From Cinclus cinclus (taxonomy: Eukaryota; Chordata; Aves; Passeriformes; Cinclidae): a stretch of 64,000 nucleotides of DNA. Position 1 is the stretch's first letter. The number at the start of each line of letters is the position of its first letter. Location of the stretch: assembly GCF_963662255.1 (NCBI RefSeq), contig NC_085080.1, forward strand, positions 248,001-312,000, given 5' to 3'. The notes beneath the pieces were generated by a model. That model was not told the DNA's origin, did no database searches, and saw only the letters and a program-made list of their open reading frames with translations. A program made the translations under genes and the position numbers. Positions 24,341 through 38,559 of the stretch are shown here, piece after piece.

Positions 24341-25126
24341 TCACAGCCATGGCTCTGAGGGAGCAGGGACGCCTGTCCAAAGGGCTGCCTCCCTCTGCAC
24401 TCTGCCAGCTCTCACCGAGGCTCTGGCAGGGGTGAAGGCTCTTGCAGAAATATCCCAAGACTGGACATCGTCCTCATCCTGCTCCTCCACTGCTGATGCC
24501 ACAGAGTTCCCTGCACCTAGGAACACCACCTTTTCTTCTGGAGGAACTTCTTCCAGCACAACACCAAGGGTCTTCTCCTGTGGCACCGCCACAGCATCCT
24601 CAAAGCCGTGGACTAGGAAGGGACAGCTCCTGGATATTGCTGCTGTGTTTCTGGCTGCCAGAGCGGCCGAAAGCGCTGAGTGGCGGCCATCAAACCCAGC
24701 GCAGTAACTCCCGGCATTCGCCAAGCCGGAGGCGGCGTGGACAGCGTCGCCGAGGGTGGAGAACCAGCCTGGGTGTGCGGGAGGGGTCTCAGGAACCGCG
24801 GAGCTTGCCAACCCCGTTAAAGTTGCTGACGGCGCTGTCCAAGGTCTCGAGTCAGGGCCTTCTCTGGGACCCCCGGCATAAAGCCGCCGCCGCGCCGAGC
24901 GGGGATCGGAGCGGGCGGAGCCGCGGAGCACCGGGCTGGGGGCCGGCGGCGCCGGGCGTGGTCCGAGCGTGGCGCCGCTGAAGAGCGGGGCTGACCCGGG
25001 GACATCCGTGTTAGCCTTGAAACACACAGTCACAGGGTGAATATATGCAGGTGCTTTTATTGAAGAGCTCTGGCAATCAGGGGTACAAACCCAAGTCTCA
25101 CTCCGGCACGGATTCGAGATGGACAT
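24341..25126 (-). CDS. Hypothetical 261-codon open frame
   Basis: A long minus-strand frame runs from an LTR-like piece into a GC-rich block. Its C-terminal 110 residues look protein-like, with a mixed hydrophobic part (FLVHGFEDAVAVPQ), an EEVPPEEKVVFLG stretch and an acidic EEQDEDD. The N-terminal part is Pro/Arg-rich, as expected from non-coding GC-rich DNA. I do not recognise a domain and see no clear splice structure. It may be a retrocopy or exon remnant, or chance. Confidence 0.25.
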   Translation of the reverse strand: MSISNPCRSETWVCTPDCQSSSIKAPAYIHPVTVCFKANTDVPGSAPLFSGATLGPRPAPPAPSPVLRGSARSDPRSARRRLYAGGPREGPDSRPWTAPSATLTGLASSAVPETPPAHPGWFSTLGDAVHAASGLANAGSYCAGFDGRHSALSAALAARNTAAISRSCPFLVHGFEDAVAVPQEKTLGVVLEEVPPEEKVVFLGAGNSVASAVEEQDEDDVQSWDISARAFTPARASVRAGRVQREAALWTGVPAPSEPWL

Positions 25127-25510
25127 GTTTTCATACCCTTTTCGTTATTAAACGACATATTAATTATGAAATGATAAATAAATTCTTATTATGTCTATTG
25201 TATACATTGATCTTATCCAAGCATGAATTCTTGTCATTTTCATCAGGTCCCCCAAACATCCTTTCTCATGATTCTTGTACGATTACATCGTTTCACACGA
25301 TTCTTTCTACAATTAAACAATAATTATATTCAATTACCAAACAATCATTACATTTAGCAATCATATCATTTATCATATGATGATTACGCAGATGCAGTTT
25401 CACGTGGTCTAATTCGTTCCCAGGGCCTAGCTCCCTTTCTCAGGCCTACCAGACCCAACCTTTCTTTCTACCCCCGAATCATTGTATAAAATTCCCACGA
25501 TTTTAGAAAC
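25010..25510 (-). repeat. Possible LTR piece
   Basis: On the minus strand a TATAA-type box near 25487 lies upstream of an AT-rich tract and a poly(A) signal in TTCAATAAAAGC (AATAAA, 25056-25061). This is LTR-like, but no second copy is visible in the window. Confidence 0.3.
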
Positions 25511-25519
25511 ATTTTAACC

Positions 25520-25790
25520 CTACGCTACCATCCGGACTGTGCCGGGTTCCCTGCGGTATCCGCCGCCATAAAAAAACAACGCGAGGCCGCAAGAGCCCAC
25601 GTCGGGGAGGGGCTTTTCGGCAGCTGCCCCAGGCTAAGAAGCCAAAAGGCACCGGGAAGGGGGAGGGTGCCGGGCTGTACCGGTTCCCCTGTAATACCCG
25701 CCGGCGTAAAGCCGTGGGACCGGGGCGCCCAGCCGAGGAGGAGAGGAACGGCGGAACCCCCCCGGTGGAACGGGGGTCCCTGGATCGTCG
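25520..25790. repeat. Two-unit GC-rich direct repeat
   Basis: Two stretches of about 130 bp resemble each other. One starts CCGGACTGTGCCGGGTTCCC (25532) and the other CCGGGCTGTACCGGTTCCCC (25670). Each is followed by a TA-CCGCC-TAAA tract and a GGGGCG-rich part. The meaning is unknown. Confidence 0.4.
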
Positions 25791-25994
25791 GCAAATTGCT
25801 TTTACTTCTCGAGAGGAACATAAAGCCTTTTTATTTTTTTCTTCTCCTTTCATTCGTTTCCCTTCCTTGCTTTCCCCTTCTTTTTCCTTCTAGCTGATTG
25901 GGAAGGCAAGCTTTTCTTGCGAGGACCTGTAATGGGCTGTCAGGAAGGCAGGCTTTTGTTGTGAGAACCAGTGATTGGCAGGAAGAATGGGACT

Positions 25995-26480
25995 AAGAGT
26001 GTTATAAATGAGAAACAAAGTCTCGATATTTAGCAAAATTTAAGTTGCTTTATTTGATATAGACGGAGCACACAGCGCTGGGGAAAGTGAGGAGTCACCG
26101 CCCACTCCACGCTCCATCGAACCTTGGTTTGCAGCTCCTTTTTATAGGATGGTTTTCCTTGTAGTCTCCGGACAGTTTGTCAAGCAGCCATGTGGTCTTG
26201 GTAGATAAGGGACAGTAGACATGGGGGGATCTGGTCTTAACAGATAGGTTGGGATTGATTACACCAAGGCAGGAAATCTGGTATCGCAAAATCTTTCAGG
26301 TTGCAACTGATTATACAAAGGCAGGAAATCTGATTTTGCAATATCTTTCAGGCCGTGGGAAACCCCCAGTTTACAAACTGGTATCAAATACAATTTACTG
26401 AAAAAAACCCAATATTCATAACAGAGGATTTAAACACAATGATTTCATCATATATATTTTTCTCTATCTAATGTCCATGC
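25995..26480 (-). repeat. LTR fragment with poly(A) signal (same family as at 12.2 kb)
   Basis: The reverse complement carries TCAAATAAAGCAACTTAAAT (AATAAA at 26049-26054), preceded by the GGAGCGTGGAGTGGGCGG tract also seen at 12.19 kb. The inner limit is uncertain. Confidence 0.5.
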
Positions 26481-28500
26481 TTCATTTCAGACCTAAGTAT
26501 TCTGATTTCTAGAAACCCCAATGCTTTTATGATTAACACAAATCTTTTATCAATTATCCCAAGAGCAAGGAAGGAATCCAGAAGGGGACAAAGAAAAGAA
26601 GAGATATCAACAGATATACGTCTAAATAGCCTCCTGGGAAGAAAACTAGCCCGGTGGAAACATGACTCCAACACCAAAGAATTTAAGATGGTACAGTATT
26701 GTATAATAGGATAGATTAAGAGAGAAATTAAGTCCGACTATGTATACTGGCCGTGGGATGGGTCACATGAGGAATAGATGCGTCAGGTTTTAAACACCCG
26801 TGTAAAAGCTAAAGGAAGAACCCCGGTGCAGATCTGGGAGAGGGGATTTCACACTGAACAAACTTTCTAGCTCTGGCCTCTCAGTCCTGAATCTCAAGGG
26901 AAAGCTACTTTGTGCCCCATTCCATACAAACAGAAAATCCTGGATTTGAGAAAAAAAACACTGGCTTGGGGTGTGCTTTGTCTTCCTGCTCCCTTTTGCC
27001 ACCTCCTGCCTTTTTCTCTCTCTCTGTGAACACTAAGTTTTGCTGTACACTTTCCCTCGGATCATTTAACTGCTTACCATATCAAGTGTAACTGTTGTTC
27101 TCCACCCAAATCTAACAGGAGCAGGTGCTACTTCTCTTTCAAGATAAGATTTAGGTTAACAGCATCACTTGAGTGCAGTGATTTCAAAATGAATACATTA
27201 CCTTTCTCTCTTTCCCTCGGAAATGAGCTACTGCCACCTGAACTTGCCCTTCCCTTCCTCTCCTGAGCCATGGAACAGCCCCACTGGCATGGCAGGAGCT
27301 GGGCCGGGGAACTGCTGCCTTTGGAGTTGCACCTTCTCCTCCCGTGGCCAGTGCTCAAAGCCCAGAAGAAGTGCTCTGTGAACTTTGAGTTCTGGCAGCT
27401 GGGTTAGAGCCCACATGGGAGGAGGAGAAGGTTCACCAGAGCCCCACTACTGCCGTGCTAGCTCCAGGGCAAAGACTGGAATGGAAGCCAGCCCATGTAC
27501 AAACCCCATCTGCTCTGCCCGTTCCTGTGGGAATGAGCTGCTGCAGAGGGGAAGATTTGGGTGAAATGTGGTTCTCTAAGAAGGCCATAACTAAATGCTT
27601 GCATGGGGATTTTGGCTTCTGGAGCAGTGGGGTAGGGCTGCTGTTGTTTCCTACCCCTACATGCCATGATGATGTACAGGCTGAGGGATGCCATGTGTGC
27701 TGTGCACTGGCAGTGATCCTCAAGAAATCTTTCTAATCCTCCCCTTCCAGCTAGTCAAGCCCCCACCAGTAGGAAGTGGCTCTGCTAAGCCCACTAAGAG
27801 AGCTCGAAGATTAGTTTGTGAGCCAAACAGTTGAATATTGCCTAGAGGGGGGTAGCAGGCAGTAGATGTGCCACCATTCTCTTTCCAGCACACCACTGGG
27901 AGTACTAGAACACAGGTCTGTGAGGCTGAGTGGTTGAATATTGCCTGGGAGGGTGGCAAGCACTGGATGTGACTCATCTGATGTTGGCACTGGCCTGGCC
28001 TTTCCTGTTTGTGCAGAGTGAGCTCACTGTCCACCACTGGCTTTCTCTTTCCAGCACAGATTCTCTGTGTGTTGTTTTGCCCTGGAAGGGAGATTTCTAG
28101 GTTGCCTTTGTTTCTTCATTAAAGGCAAATGATGGTGGGCAGAGCACTGCAAAGAGTGAAATGAAGAAAGGAAGAGGGTTGGCTGCCCCTAAGACCATCA
28201 GAGGAGAGGAACCATCCCATTGTCCCCACCCCCCCTCCCGACCCTCCCACCCCCCCGCCTAAGTGACCCTTGCCAGAGGGAAATAACCAAGAAATTGTCC
28301 CCAAAGACAGGGTTCAGGAATGCAGGGCCTATCTGCCTGTATGTGTGGGGGGGAGGTTTGGGGGATCGAAGAACTTGTAGTGACATATTTTAACTAATTG
28401 CAGGCATGAAGCCTGCCACAATATCCCACCCATACTCCCCTCTCCTGTCCCCATCCCCACTGTGTCATGATCCCACAGAGAGACCCACATGGGGGTCGGA
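26481..28500. other. No recognisable gene
   Basis: Ordinary unique-looking sequence without splice-flanked coding blocks or known repeat signatures that I can see. It includes a short poly-C run around 28225-28255. Confidence 0.4.
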
Positions 28501-28529
28501 GCCAGGAGGGCTCTAGAACAGTGTTGTGC

Positions 28530-29125
28530 ACACGTGTGTCAGTGTGCAGAACTGCACACACTTATATTCTCTAGTGTGTCCAGATGTAAGTGCACCCGTC
28601 CTACTTTGTACAGTGTACGTGTGTGCAGTGTGCACAGCACTGTGCACATCTGTGCACTTCTGTGTACACGTGTGTTGAGTCTGTGCACAGCTCTGTGCTT
28701 GTAGGTGTGCACAGTTCCGCAGGGGTGAGCATGGCTCTGTGTGGGACATCTGTATGTTAATGACACTGCACGTATGAGTGTGCACGAGCTCTCAAGTACA
28801 ACAGGTCTTGTGCTTGTAGGCATGTGTGCGTTAGTGGAGGCTGTGTGTAGGTGGGTGTCTGAGTACCACGTATGTGCTGGTGTGCATGGGTTTGGTGTGC
28901 ATGGGTGCGTGCTTCTGGGGTCTGTGTGTGTGTGTGTGTGTGTCTGTGTGTGTGCAGTGTGTGTCTGTGTGTGTGTGTCTGTGTGTGTGTTTGTGTGTGT
29001 CTGTGTGTGTGTCTATGTGTGTGTGTCTGTGTGTGTCTGTGTGTGTGTGTGTGTGTGTGTGTCTGTGTGTGCCTGTATCTGTGTCCGCATGTCTGTGTGT
29101 GTTTGTGTCTGTCTGTCTGTGTGCC
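28530..29125 (+). repeat. TGTGCA-rich and (TG)n microsatellite
   Basis: Irregular TGTGCAC units from about 28530 pass into an almost pure TG tract with CTG interruptions at 28922-29125. Long Cys/Val frames here are products of the repeat. Confidence 0.9.
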
Positions 29126-29807
29126 ACTGCTGGGCTCTGCTGGCTGGAGTGGCTCCTGGCTCTCTGTTTCGCTCTCTTCTTGTAGGGAGAGGAATTAGAC
29201 CCTATGTATAAGTGTGCCAAAAATTTATATAAGGTTGTGTACAGTGATTTCCATCAAATTTAGTAGTGTTTAAGGTTCCACTGAATCCCTGTAAGATGTG
29301 CATGCTTTGCACGGGTGTCTTTGGAGGGGAGTTTGTTCTCTAAATAGATTTCACAGTCATGTCCACAGCTTTGATTTATGCCGAGCTTTTAAATCTGACA
29401 TGTCAAACAAGAGTTTTTGAATTACACCAAGGAACAAGTGGCATTATTATGTGCATCCACTGCTGCTCTCACCCAGGGCCCCTAGAAACTGCTGCCATCA
29501 AGACAAGAGGCTCTGCCAGGTGCATAAGCCCTCTATAAGTGTAATGCTCCTTAAGCCAGTTTCCTTGTGGCAGCAGTGCTGAGCAACTTCCATAGGTGAA
29601 GCATGTGGGGCAGTACTAGGGTGGAAATAGCCATGAAGAATAGATTGCCTGCTACTATGTATTCGTTCAACAGTGCTTCCTAAGTCTGTGCTCTCTGGCC
29701 TCTGCCTGAGTTTCAGACACATCAAGCACTTCAGTTCCTTGTTCCGACACTCAACAGGAAGCTGCTATGTAGAAAAATGCCTCCTGATGTACATTGCCTT
29801 CAGCGTC

Positions 29808-29957
29808 TGTCTTTTAGAGAAAGGCCAGCTTTTAACCCCTCAGTGGGGAGGTCCCTTTCAGGTACTGCTCACCACTGAATCGGCTGTGCGAACCGCAGAG
29901 TGGGAGTGGACTCATGTCGAGAGAATTAAAGGTCCAGTAAAAGAACCCAAAGAATAA
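29808..29957 (+). pseudogene. pol: Gammaretrovirus-like integrase C-terminus
   Basis: The end of an integrase is readable (LTPQWGGPFQVLL, ESAVRTAEWEW) and closes with a stop. Nothing of the core is preserved before it. A purine run AAGGGGGAG at about 30090 could be the polypurine tract of the same relic. Confidence 0.65.
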
Positions 29958-30654
29958 ACTGTAACATCCAGACTGGGTGAGATAGAACTGAGCCTCACGC
30001 ACAGACGGAGAGATAATCACAGAAGCAGGAAGACATTCAAGAAGTAGGGTCAAGCTTCCAGCAGATGGCTCGAAGATTGTTTTAACACTTTAAGGGGGAG
30101 TTGGAACCATTCCAGTTATTAATGTAATTGTCCTGTTTTAATGGATGGAAATTACAAGCATCTGTTGAGGGGAAGTACACAGGGAACCGTAGGAGGTGCT
30201 GGGGCGGTTTCCTTAGGAACCAACAAGTGGAGTAAGACAAGAAATAGAGGGCAAGACCGGCTTGGCCCCTATGCTCACCACCAAGAAGAGTGTATAGCCC
30301 TGCTGTGGGCAGCAACCCTGTAGGCATGGTAAGGTGGGGGCTAAAAGGCCATAGCAGACCTCTATCATTCCTCAGTTGGCATTTAACAGGTAAGATACAC
30401 CTGCTAAGGGTAGTAACCCCATAAGCATGGCAGATGGCCATACCAGGCCCTGGGACTCCCTTTTGTCCATTGCGAATAAGTGAGCCTAAGGAAAACCGCA
30501 GAGTTTTCTATTCCCACTGTCCTCACCACCTCAACAGATGCTAGTATGATAAAACTCAATTTTGAGAAGTAAGAGTGAATCACTGGAATCTAAAAAAAGA
30601 CAGTTGTTTGACCCAAAAGACTTATGAAATGGAAAAGGGAGGTTTGTTATAGAT

Positions 30655-31099
30655 GAGTGATGCGACGGTTGGCTCTCACAATTAAAGGATGAACAATGAG
30701 TGCATGTTAAGATACGTTCTGTGGATGTATAATGATGTTAAATGGATAATATACCCTCCCCTAGTCCCCTTTCCCCTCCCCCTTGTACTGTTGTTACCAC
30801 GTGGCTTAGGTAGTCGGGGCATTTGGGGAGGGCTGGCTTGTTCCTGCACCTGACCTCCAGTCAAGATGTAAGAAAGTAGTCTGCAGCAAGGGACGGCAGA
30901 GAAGGAGTTCAGCGACAAGACTTTGGGAGGGCCCAGGGGCATAAAAGGCAGAACATCCATTCCGTAGCTGAGCACGTGGGGGTTTAGTCCTGTGCTCCCA
31001 GCGCTGATTTTCCTCAATCTTCAGTAATTTCTTGTCTTTTAATGTAAAGGTTTAATAAACCTTTGACATTTTAAAACAGTGAGCGTCGTTTTTCACAAG
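30655..31099 (+). repeat. LTR (3' part) of the same relic
   Basis: A TATA-like TAAAAGGC lies near 30942, followed by a GCTGAGCACGTG region, AATAAA at about 31051 and an end in TTTTTCACA at about 31099. The 5' limit is uncertain and may lie further left. Confidence 0.45.
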
Positions 31100-31806
31100 T
31101 CGATTATTACATTTTGTTAATGTTTAATAGAAGTTTAAAATTTGAAAAATCGAGCGTCATTTCTCACACCCTGCACTGTCAGGGTAGGAGGTGCAGCTGG
31201 TATAACTTTTTCTTGTCCCCCCTGCCCTGTTGCTGTTGGGCAGGGGAAAGTGACAAGGTTTGTGAGCGCTGGCCTTTCGGGCGCTTAGCTTCATGCTTTC
31301 TCACAGAAACCTGTAGTTTCCAGCCGGCATAAAAAGAATGGGAAAGCAGCTCAGACTTTTCCCACAGGCTGTATTATCATCTGGGAAGGGGTCAGGCTAC
31401 AAATCCAAAGATGGGGGTTCACACATGTGATTTTATAAGGTATGGGGGGAACAAAAGTAAACCAAGGGAAAACAGAGTTAACACATTTTGGCCAACTACA
31501 TTATCTTACTTGGTTTGGGACAACCAATTCTAAAGAATCAAACCGAACCAGTAATATTCTAAAAAGATAAGACAAAGAGCTTGCATGTTTTCTAACATGA
31601 GTCATTCTAAGCAAGTAGTTTTTCTTCTCTCAAAGGAAGTTCCACGGGGCCCTCACAGGAATGTGTGCAGAAGGATTCGTCTCCTCTACAGCTGGAAGGA
31701 GGGAGGGGTGGGGGGAGGCTGCTTTCGGGGGTCTTCATTTACTTCTCAGTATCCTGCTCTGAGTTTTTGGAGTTTTCTGCAAGAAATCTCTCCTGTGCCG
31801 GGTGCT

Positions 31807-32395
31807 GCGGAGAACTCTGTTGGTGTTTTCAGACAAATCCCGACTCGGGCCCAGGCCCGGGCCCGTTCCAGGGCTGTTCCTCATCTCCGGCTTTTCCCCT
31901 CACACAGCCCGGGGGGCCCTGAGAGCGCGGGCCGGGGCTGGGCCGTGTGCAGAGCCCGCCCCTCGCTGCGATTGGCCGATTGTGCCGTCACTCCGCGTTC
32001 TGCCGCGCTGATTGGGCAGAGCGGGGAGAAGCCCGGCCCCGGTGCCGCCCCCAGAGCGCCCCTGGCGGAGCTAAGGCGCCATTGCCGGAGCGTGTGTGCG
32101 GGCCCGGGAGCGGCGGCGGCGGAGCTCGGAGGCGGCCCCAGCGCAGGTGGGAGCCGCGCTCGGTTCTGCGGGGGCTCGGGGCTCGCTGCGGGCGGAGGGG
32201 GCGGCGGGGGGCTCTGTCGGGTTCGTTGTCCCGTGCCCGGCCCGTGTTGCCCCTGGGCTGGGGGCGCTGCGGGAGCGGCTGCCCGCGGTCTCCTTCCCGC
32301 TGGGAGCTCGGCCGGAGCCGGTGCCGGAGCAGCGCCGGCTCGTCCCGGTTCCTGTGGGCAGGACACAGGTGGCTGCCCTGTCCCCGGGGCTGTGC
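31807..32395 (+). promoter_or_regulatory. CpG-island promoter, copy 3 (longest)
   Basis: The fullest copy of the CCAAT-box CpG island. It has GCGATTGGCCGA at about 31969, CTGATTGGGCAG at about 32008, GGCGCCATTGCCGG at about 32076 and then a first-exon-like GCGGCGGCGGAGCTCG followed by a GC-rich intron-like tract with CAGGTGGGAG. Long Gly/Ala/Pro/Arg frames on both strands are composition effects. What it once transcribed is not visible. Confidence 0.65.
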
Positions 32396-33222
32396 GGGAA
32401 AATTGCCGTCGCCAGAGGTTTGTGTGCACAAAGGAGACAGAGGAGTCCTGGAGAAGTGACTTTATTGATGAGCAGAGGGAGAGGCCCTGCGGCATTTGCC
32501 ATGCGGTCTCTGAAACGCAGCCTCCTTTTTATTTTCATTTTCCCGGCCGCGTCTCCCTCTCCCTTTCCCCGCTGGCAGAGGTACTTGGAAGGTCCAGACT
32601 TCCCGATCCGGCTGCTGCATGTCCTCGTTAATATGCACCTCTACTACGATATTAATCTTACTGCTTTTAATCCCTCCTCATTTTCTCAAGAGGTCACTTT
32701 ACTAACTTTTAATTTCCATTGACTCGCTCTCTTTTCCTGGGTCCTTTTTGCTTTTGGGATTGTTCTCTGTGACCTCCTAGCCTGTCCTTTTGTAGCTGTT
32801 TCTGGATCGGGAGGCCTGGCTGCCACCTGCATGGCCTTGCTCACCTGCAGAATGAACTGCACTGAGCAAGGTGTCAAAAGGGGCATGGTAAAAAGATGAG
32901 AGTTGCTGCAGCACATCAGAGGAGGAGCAGCATTCGTTTAAAGCCATGGTCTGCCATGGAACCACGAAAACCTGTCCCATTCCCATCCTTTCCCTATATG
33001 GACTGGTACTTGAGCTACTTTCTTATTTCCTTTGTTATCAGTTTTGCCGATTTTCAGTTATCATCTATTTACAAACAGTGGTTTGAGTCATTTAATTTTC
33101 TGAAACTCCTCCTCCTTCTGTTAATAGCTAATCTGGTCCCAAGACATGGTGCAATGTCTTATTCTTCGTTTCAGTGGATTGATTGGTGGGAAGGTCAGGA
33201 GCTGGAGCTGTCTGGGTTATTG
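32396..33222. other. No recognisable gene
   Basis: Contains an AATAAA on the minus strand (32461-32466) that could belong to an LTR piece. Otherwise it is unassigned, up to the start of the right inverted-repeat arm. Confidence 0.35.
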
Positions 33223-35125
33223 CTATTTTGAGGAATGATAATATAGTCTTTCAATAATAATGATAATCAAATGTAAACCTAATTATGCTACTGAAATTAT
33301 GTATGGAGTTTCTTTCACCTGATATGAATTCCTTTGGGAATCCCTCAGGGGCTGGTCCATGGATTTGTAGGATTTGTTCTGGTGTCTGCTAATCTGTTCC
33401 CCATTTTTGGCAATGCCTTGCAGCCAGGGATGCATCAATTGATCACTTTTCTCTAATTAAATCATCACATACTTGGATTCCCAACTGATTTTTCTAGGCT
33501 CGCAAAAACACCCCAGTGCTCTGGTACACCCTCTATAACCTGGGCAGTGACAGCACGTGTTGGAGTGGGGAGAGGGATGGTTCCCTCTGACATTTGATAG
33601 TAAAGTTTTCACAACCTTCTCTGTTTGCTGTTTCCCTTTGCAGCTTAACCAGTTTCTGTTGCAGTCAGATGTCCACACTATGGACTCTGCCTTGAGCTGT
33701 GCAAATTCCACCTGTGCAAGCAGGCAGAGCTTGGGGTGGGGGACAGAGGGAGTCAGCCCAATTCCTCCCCCAGGCAAGAACACCTGGGTACATTTTCCAC
33801 ACTTTGCCCCAGCAGTGTTAATTTGCATTTCTAAAGCTCCTCTCCTGGCTGCCTGGAGCCATTGCTTCTCTTCCAGAGCAGCCATTGGATAACTCACAGG
33901 TGGACCTACAGAATTTGCTTTATTTTTTTATCCTTTTTTTTTCTTTTAAACAGTATTCTATCAACTGTTTATGCTTTAAAGCTTCATCCTTAAAGCTCTT
34001 CTCGTTTTGCAAAATGCAGCCTAAAGGCGAGCACCATAAAACCCGGATGGAAATTTTGCCATCACTAATAGCCATTGACGAAGATACCCAACAATTTCCA
34101 TTGCAATCAAGTTTTTTCTACTTCTCCTAGCTGTAAAAATTGATTGTCACTTCCCTGGCCCAAGTGACAGTAGAAAAGTTGGATTATTAATGAAAAATTA
34201 TTCTAATGGTGTAATTTTTGTCACTGAAACTGCGGGAAAAACAAAAACTCTCCAAGACTATCTTTACTGTTAGAGAGTCAAGGCGTTACTTGATTCTGGT
34301 CAGGATGGGTGACAGAAATAATTTCATCCACACATAGCCCAGGTGTGCAGAGAAAATCATGCCATGACACATGCATTTTACTAGATTATTCCTAAACTGT
34401 ATACAGTCTGAACCCATTGCAATGCGTTGCTTTAATGTTCATTGCTTCCAAGTTGTGTAGTTCTCACTATTTGGTTTCCTACTGGACCCGGATTTCTCCC
34501 CCTCTGAGGTTAATTAGGTCCAGACTCCTGGATTTCCTTGTCGGCCTTTTCCAGACCAGGTGTCTCCAGCTGTGCAGGGGGCAGGGTCTGGGGTGGGTGT
34601 TCCTTGATGGTTGCTGATGGTCCTTGATGTTCTGTTAATGGTCGTTATGTTTGTGGATATCTTTTGGGTTATTCCAGTCTGTTGAGATGTTAATCTCATC
34701 CCTGTTCAGTGGGGTAGCATTCCATAAAAAAGCCTTTAATATTCCTTTCCCGAAGGGGCAGGCAAACCAAGTCTGAGTAGGGAAATAGGATGCTTAAAAA
34801 TGTCAAGTGTGTATATTTTCCAAGCATCGACTCGCAGGCAGCCCAGTGTGTGAGTGGAATTGAGAGGCAGAGTGGAATTCTGCCGCTGTCTTCCCCAGCA
34901 GCTGTGGGAGTGCAGGCACAGAAAGCAGCGAAGCTCCAGCAGTGGCAGCAAGGATTGTCCCCAGTGGCTGGAGATGCCGAAGGAGGGTGCCCAGGCAGAG
35001 GATTTCAGCAGAGGATCTGTGGGCAGGCCCAGGGGCTTGCCCCGCTGTGGAGCCCTGGCTGCTGCTGCTGCTGCTGCGTTGCCTTCAGGGCAGGGTCAGT
35101 GGCAGCCTCCCATGCTGGTGCTGCA

Positions 35126-36532
<1,407 letters not shown>

Positions 36533-36563
36533 TCCCCAGTGAGCCCCGCTGGGCAGAGCCCTG

Positions 36564-38540
36564 GGATGCCTGGTCCTGGCCATCCATGTTGGGAAGACAC
36601 CTGGCTGGGGGGGGCTGTGCATCATCCTGTGTCCCTGTGGGCACCTGGATGAATGCAGGGGCAGGAACATCCATCGGGACTGAAACCGACCTCGGGAATT
36701 CCTTGGGGAGAGCGGATTTGTTGACTTTCAACTGCAGAAGATCTTCTGTGTTCAATCCTATCTTCTGGTGGCATCCAGGAATATTGAATGTTCTTGGAAG
36801 TCTTTTCCAGTGTGGTGGTTTGTAAAGTTTTCCTGCAGTTTTCTACCTGCCGGGGCCTGGGCAGTCTCCCTTGTATCGGACAAGAACCAATCAGTCGTAT
36901 TTTTAATATTGACACGTTGTTACAAGACCAATAAGCAAGCTTATGCCTCTCTGTGAGACGCAGGTGTGAAGAGAGAAATCCCCGGGTAAGTTCTCTTTCC
37001 CTTGGAGCCTCTCACAAAGTCACAGCGGCCCGGGCCGGGCAGGTTTAGGTGGGCTCTGAGGCAGGGCTCAGGAAGCTGCTGGGCCCTGTCTTCAGTCAGG
37101 AGCCCCGAGAGCCAGGGAAAGGAAAGGCCCGTTGCTGACATCCTAGCGCCTCCCCCTCCAGCGGCGTGGCCGCGGCTTGGCAAAAGCCTGCCCTGCCGCT
37201 GGCCCAGAGCGGCTCCGAACGGCCGGGACCGCCCCGCTGCCCAGGGAGCCTGGGGAAAAACAGCTGAGCCCCGTTCTGGCAAGGCCCCACAGCCCTGCTA
37301 GCAGGGCAGGATGGAGGAAGAGCCCCCGGCCCGCGGCTGGAATTGAGTGCAGCTGGCGCCAGAGAACAGCCATGAAAGCAGAAACTCATCACCACTTCCC
37401 TGACTAAACCCTACAGTCCTCACCCAGCCCCCAGCGTGGCCTTGAAAGGCTCTTGATCATAAATAACTGCAACTGCCCCACCTGGAGAAAATCACAGAAC
37501 CCTCTGCTGCCTGGGTAAGGCATTAACTCCTTCAATGCCCTGAATAAAACTTTACCAAAAACAAACAAACAAAATAGAAAAAAAAAAAAAAGAAAAAAAT
37601 CCCCCCAGAAATAGTAATACACAAACAATATCAAAACTGTGAAGTCAAACAAAAAGAAAAGTCAAATCCTAAATAAAGCTAGGAGAAAAGTCAGGAACTA
37701 AAATTTCTCTTTTTAAACTATGGAGAAATGACTCTTGTTTCCTCTATAATACATAAAAATATTATGGAGTGAATATGACCTTTCCAACTGTATAAACTAA
37801 AGCATTAGTATTTAAGTGAACAAATGTTAAAATTGCTGTAGTCCTCTAAGTTTAAATAATAAAAAAACCCCTTCTGTTCTGCCCCTCCCCAAAAAACAAA
37901 AGAGAAGAAAACCCCTCTGTTATCTAAAATAAAGTAAGCTTTTTTTTTAGATCTATAATCCTTAAAGTGTGCCTACTAAGTCAGTATAGTCCTCAATAAT
38001 AGTTAAGAGAAAAACTGTTAGTCTGAAAAAAGGGTTTTTACATAGTAATGAAATTTCCATTCTCCTGAGCAGCTAATCACTGTAACATCAAAACCACAAG
38101 AAAACTGTTTCATGTGAAGAAACCTCCATAGACTGAAAAACAAAGTCTCCTCTTTCAAATAAATTAGTAAAAAACTCTTTTAAAGATGGTGAACTGAGTT
38201 GTTTCTTGTACATTTTCAGTATTAAAAAAAAGGCATGTGGAAGAGAGCAAGTAGTGTAAAGTTTTATTCTAAGTTTTTTTCTTATAGTTTCTAGTAATCA
38301 ACTTTTCTTTAAACCATTTAAAGTTAAACCTGTTTTTTGCCTTGCTCCTAATCCTATCTCACAACAAAAAAAATGTAAGTTAATAAACCAGTACAACTCC
38401 ATCCAACTTCAGTGACTCCAGGACTTTGATTTCCTATGGCCCAAGGGCACCTTCCACAGCCAAATGGTGATGAACTGGGGCAAAGACCGAGATTTTGGAG
38501 ACAGTGAGGTAGAAAGCCCTCCCAAAAAGGTTCTTCCCTC
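36564..38540. other. No recognisable gene; AT-rich from 37.5 kb
   Basis: 36.9-37.4 kb is GC-rich but shows no splice-bounded coding block. 37.55-38.4 kb is AT-rich with poly-A runs and looks like old transposon or intergenic DNA. Confidence 0.4.
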
Positions 38541-38559
38541 CCTCCTAAGCGTGTGGATC

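Noticed and set aside
28741..29211. Cys and Val-rich open frames
   Set aside because: They are products of the TG microsatellite in three frames.
31585..32631. 348-codon open frame over the CpG island
   Set aside because: Composition is Gly, Ala, Pro and Arg as expected from GC-rich DNA. Equally long frames exist on the other strand and in the two other promoter copies. No domain is seen.
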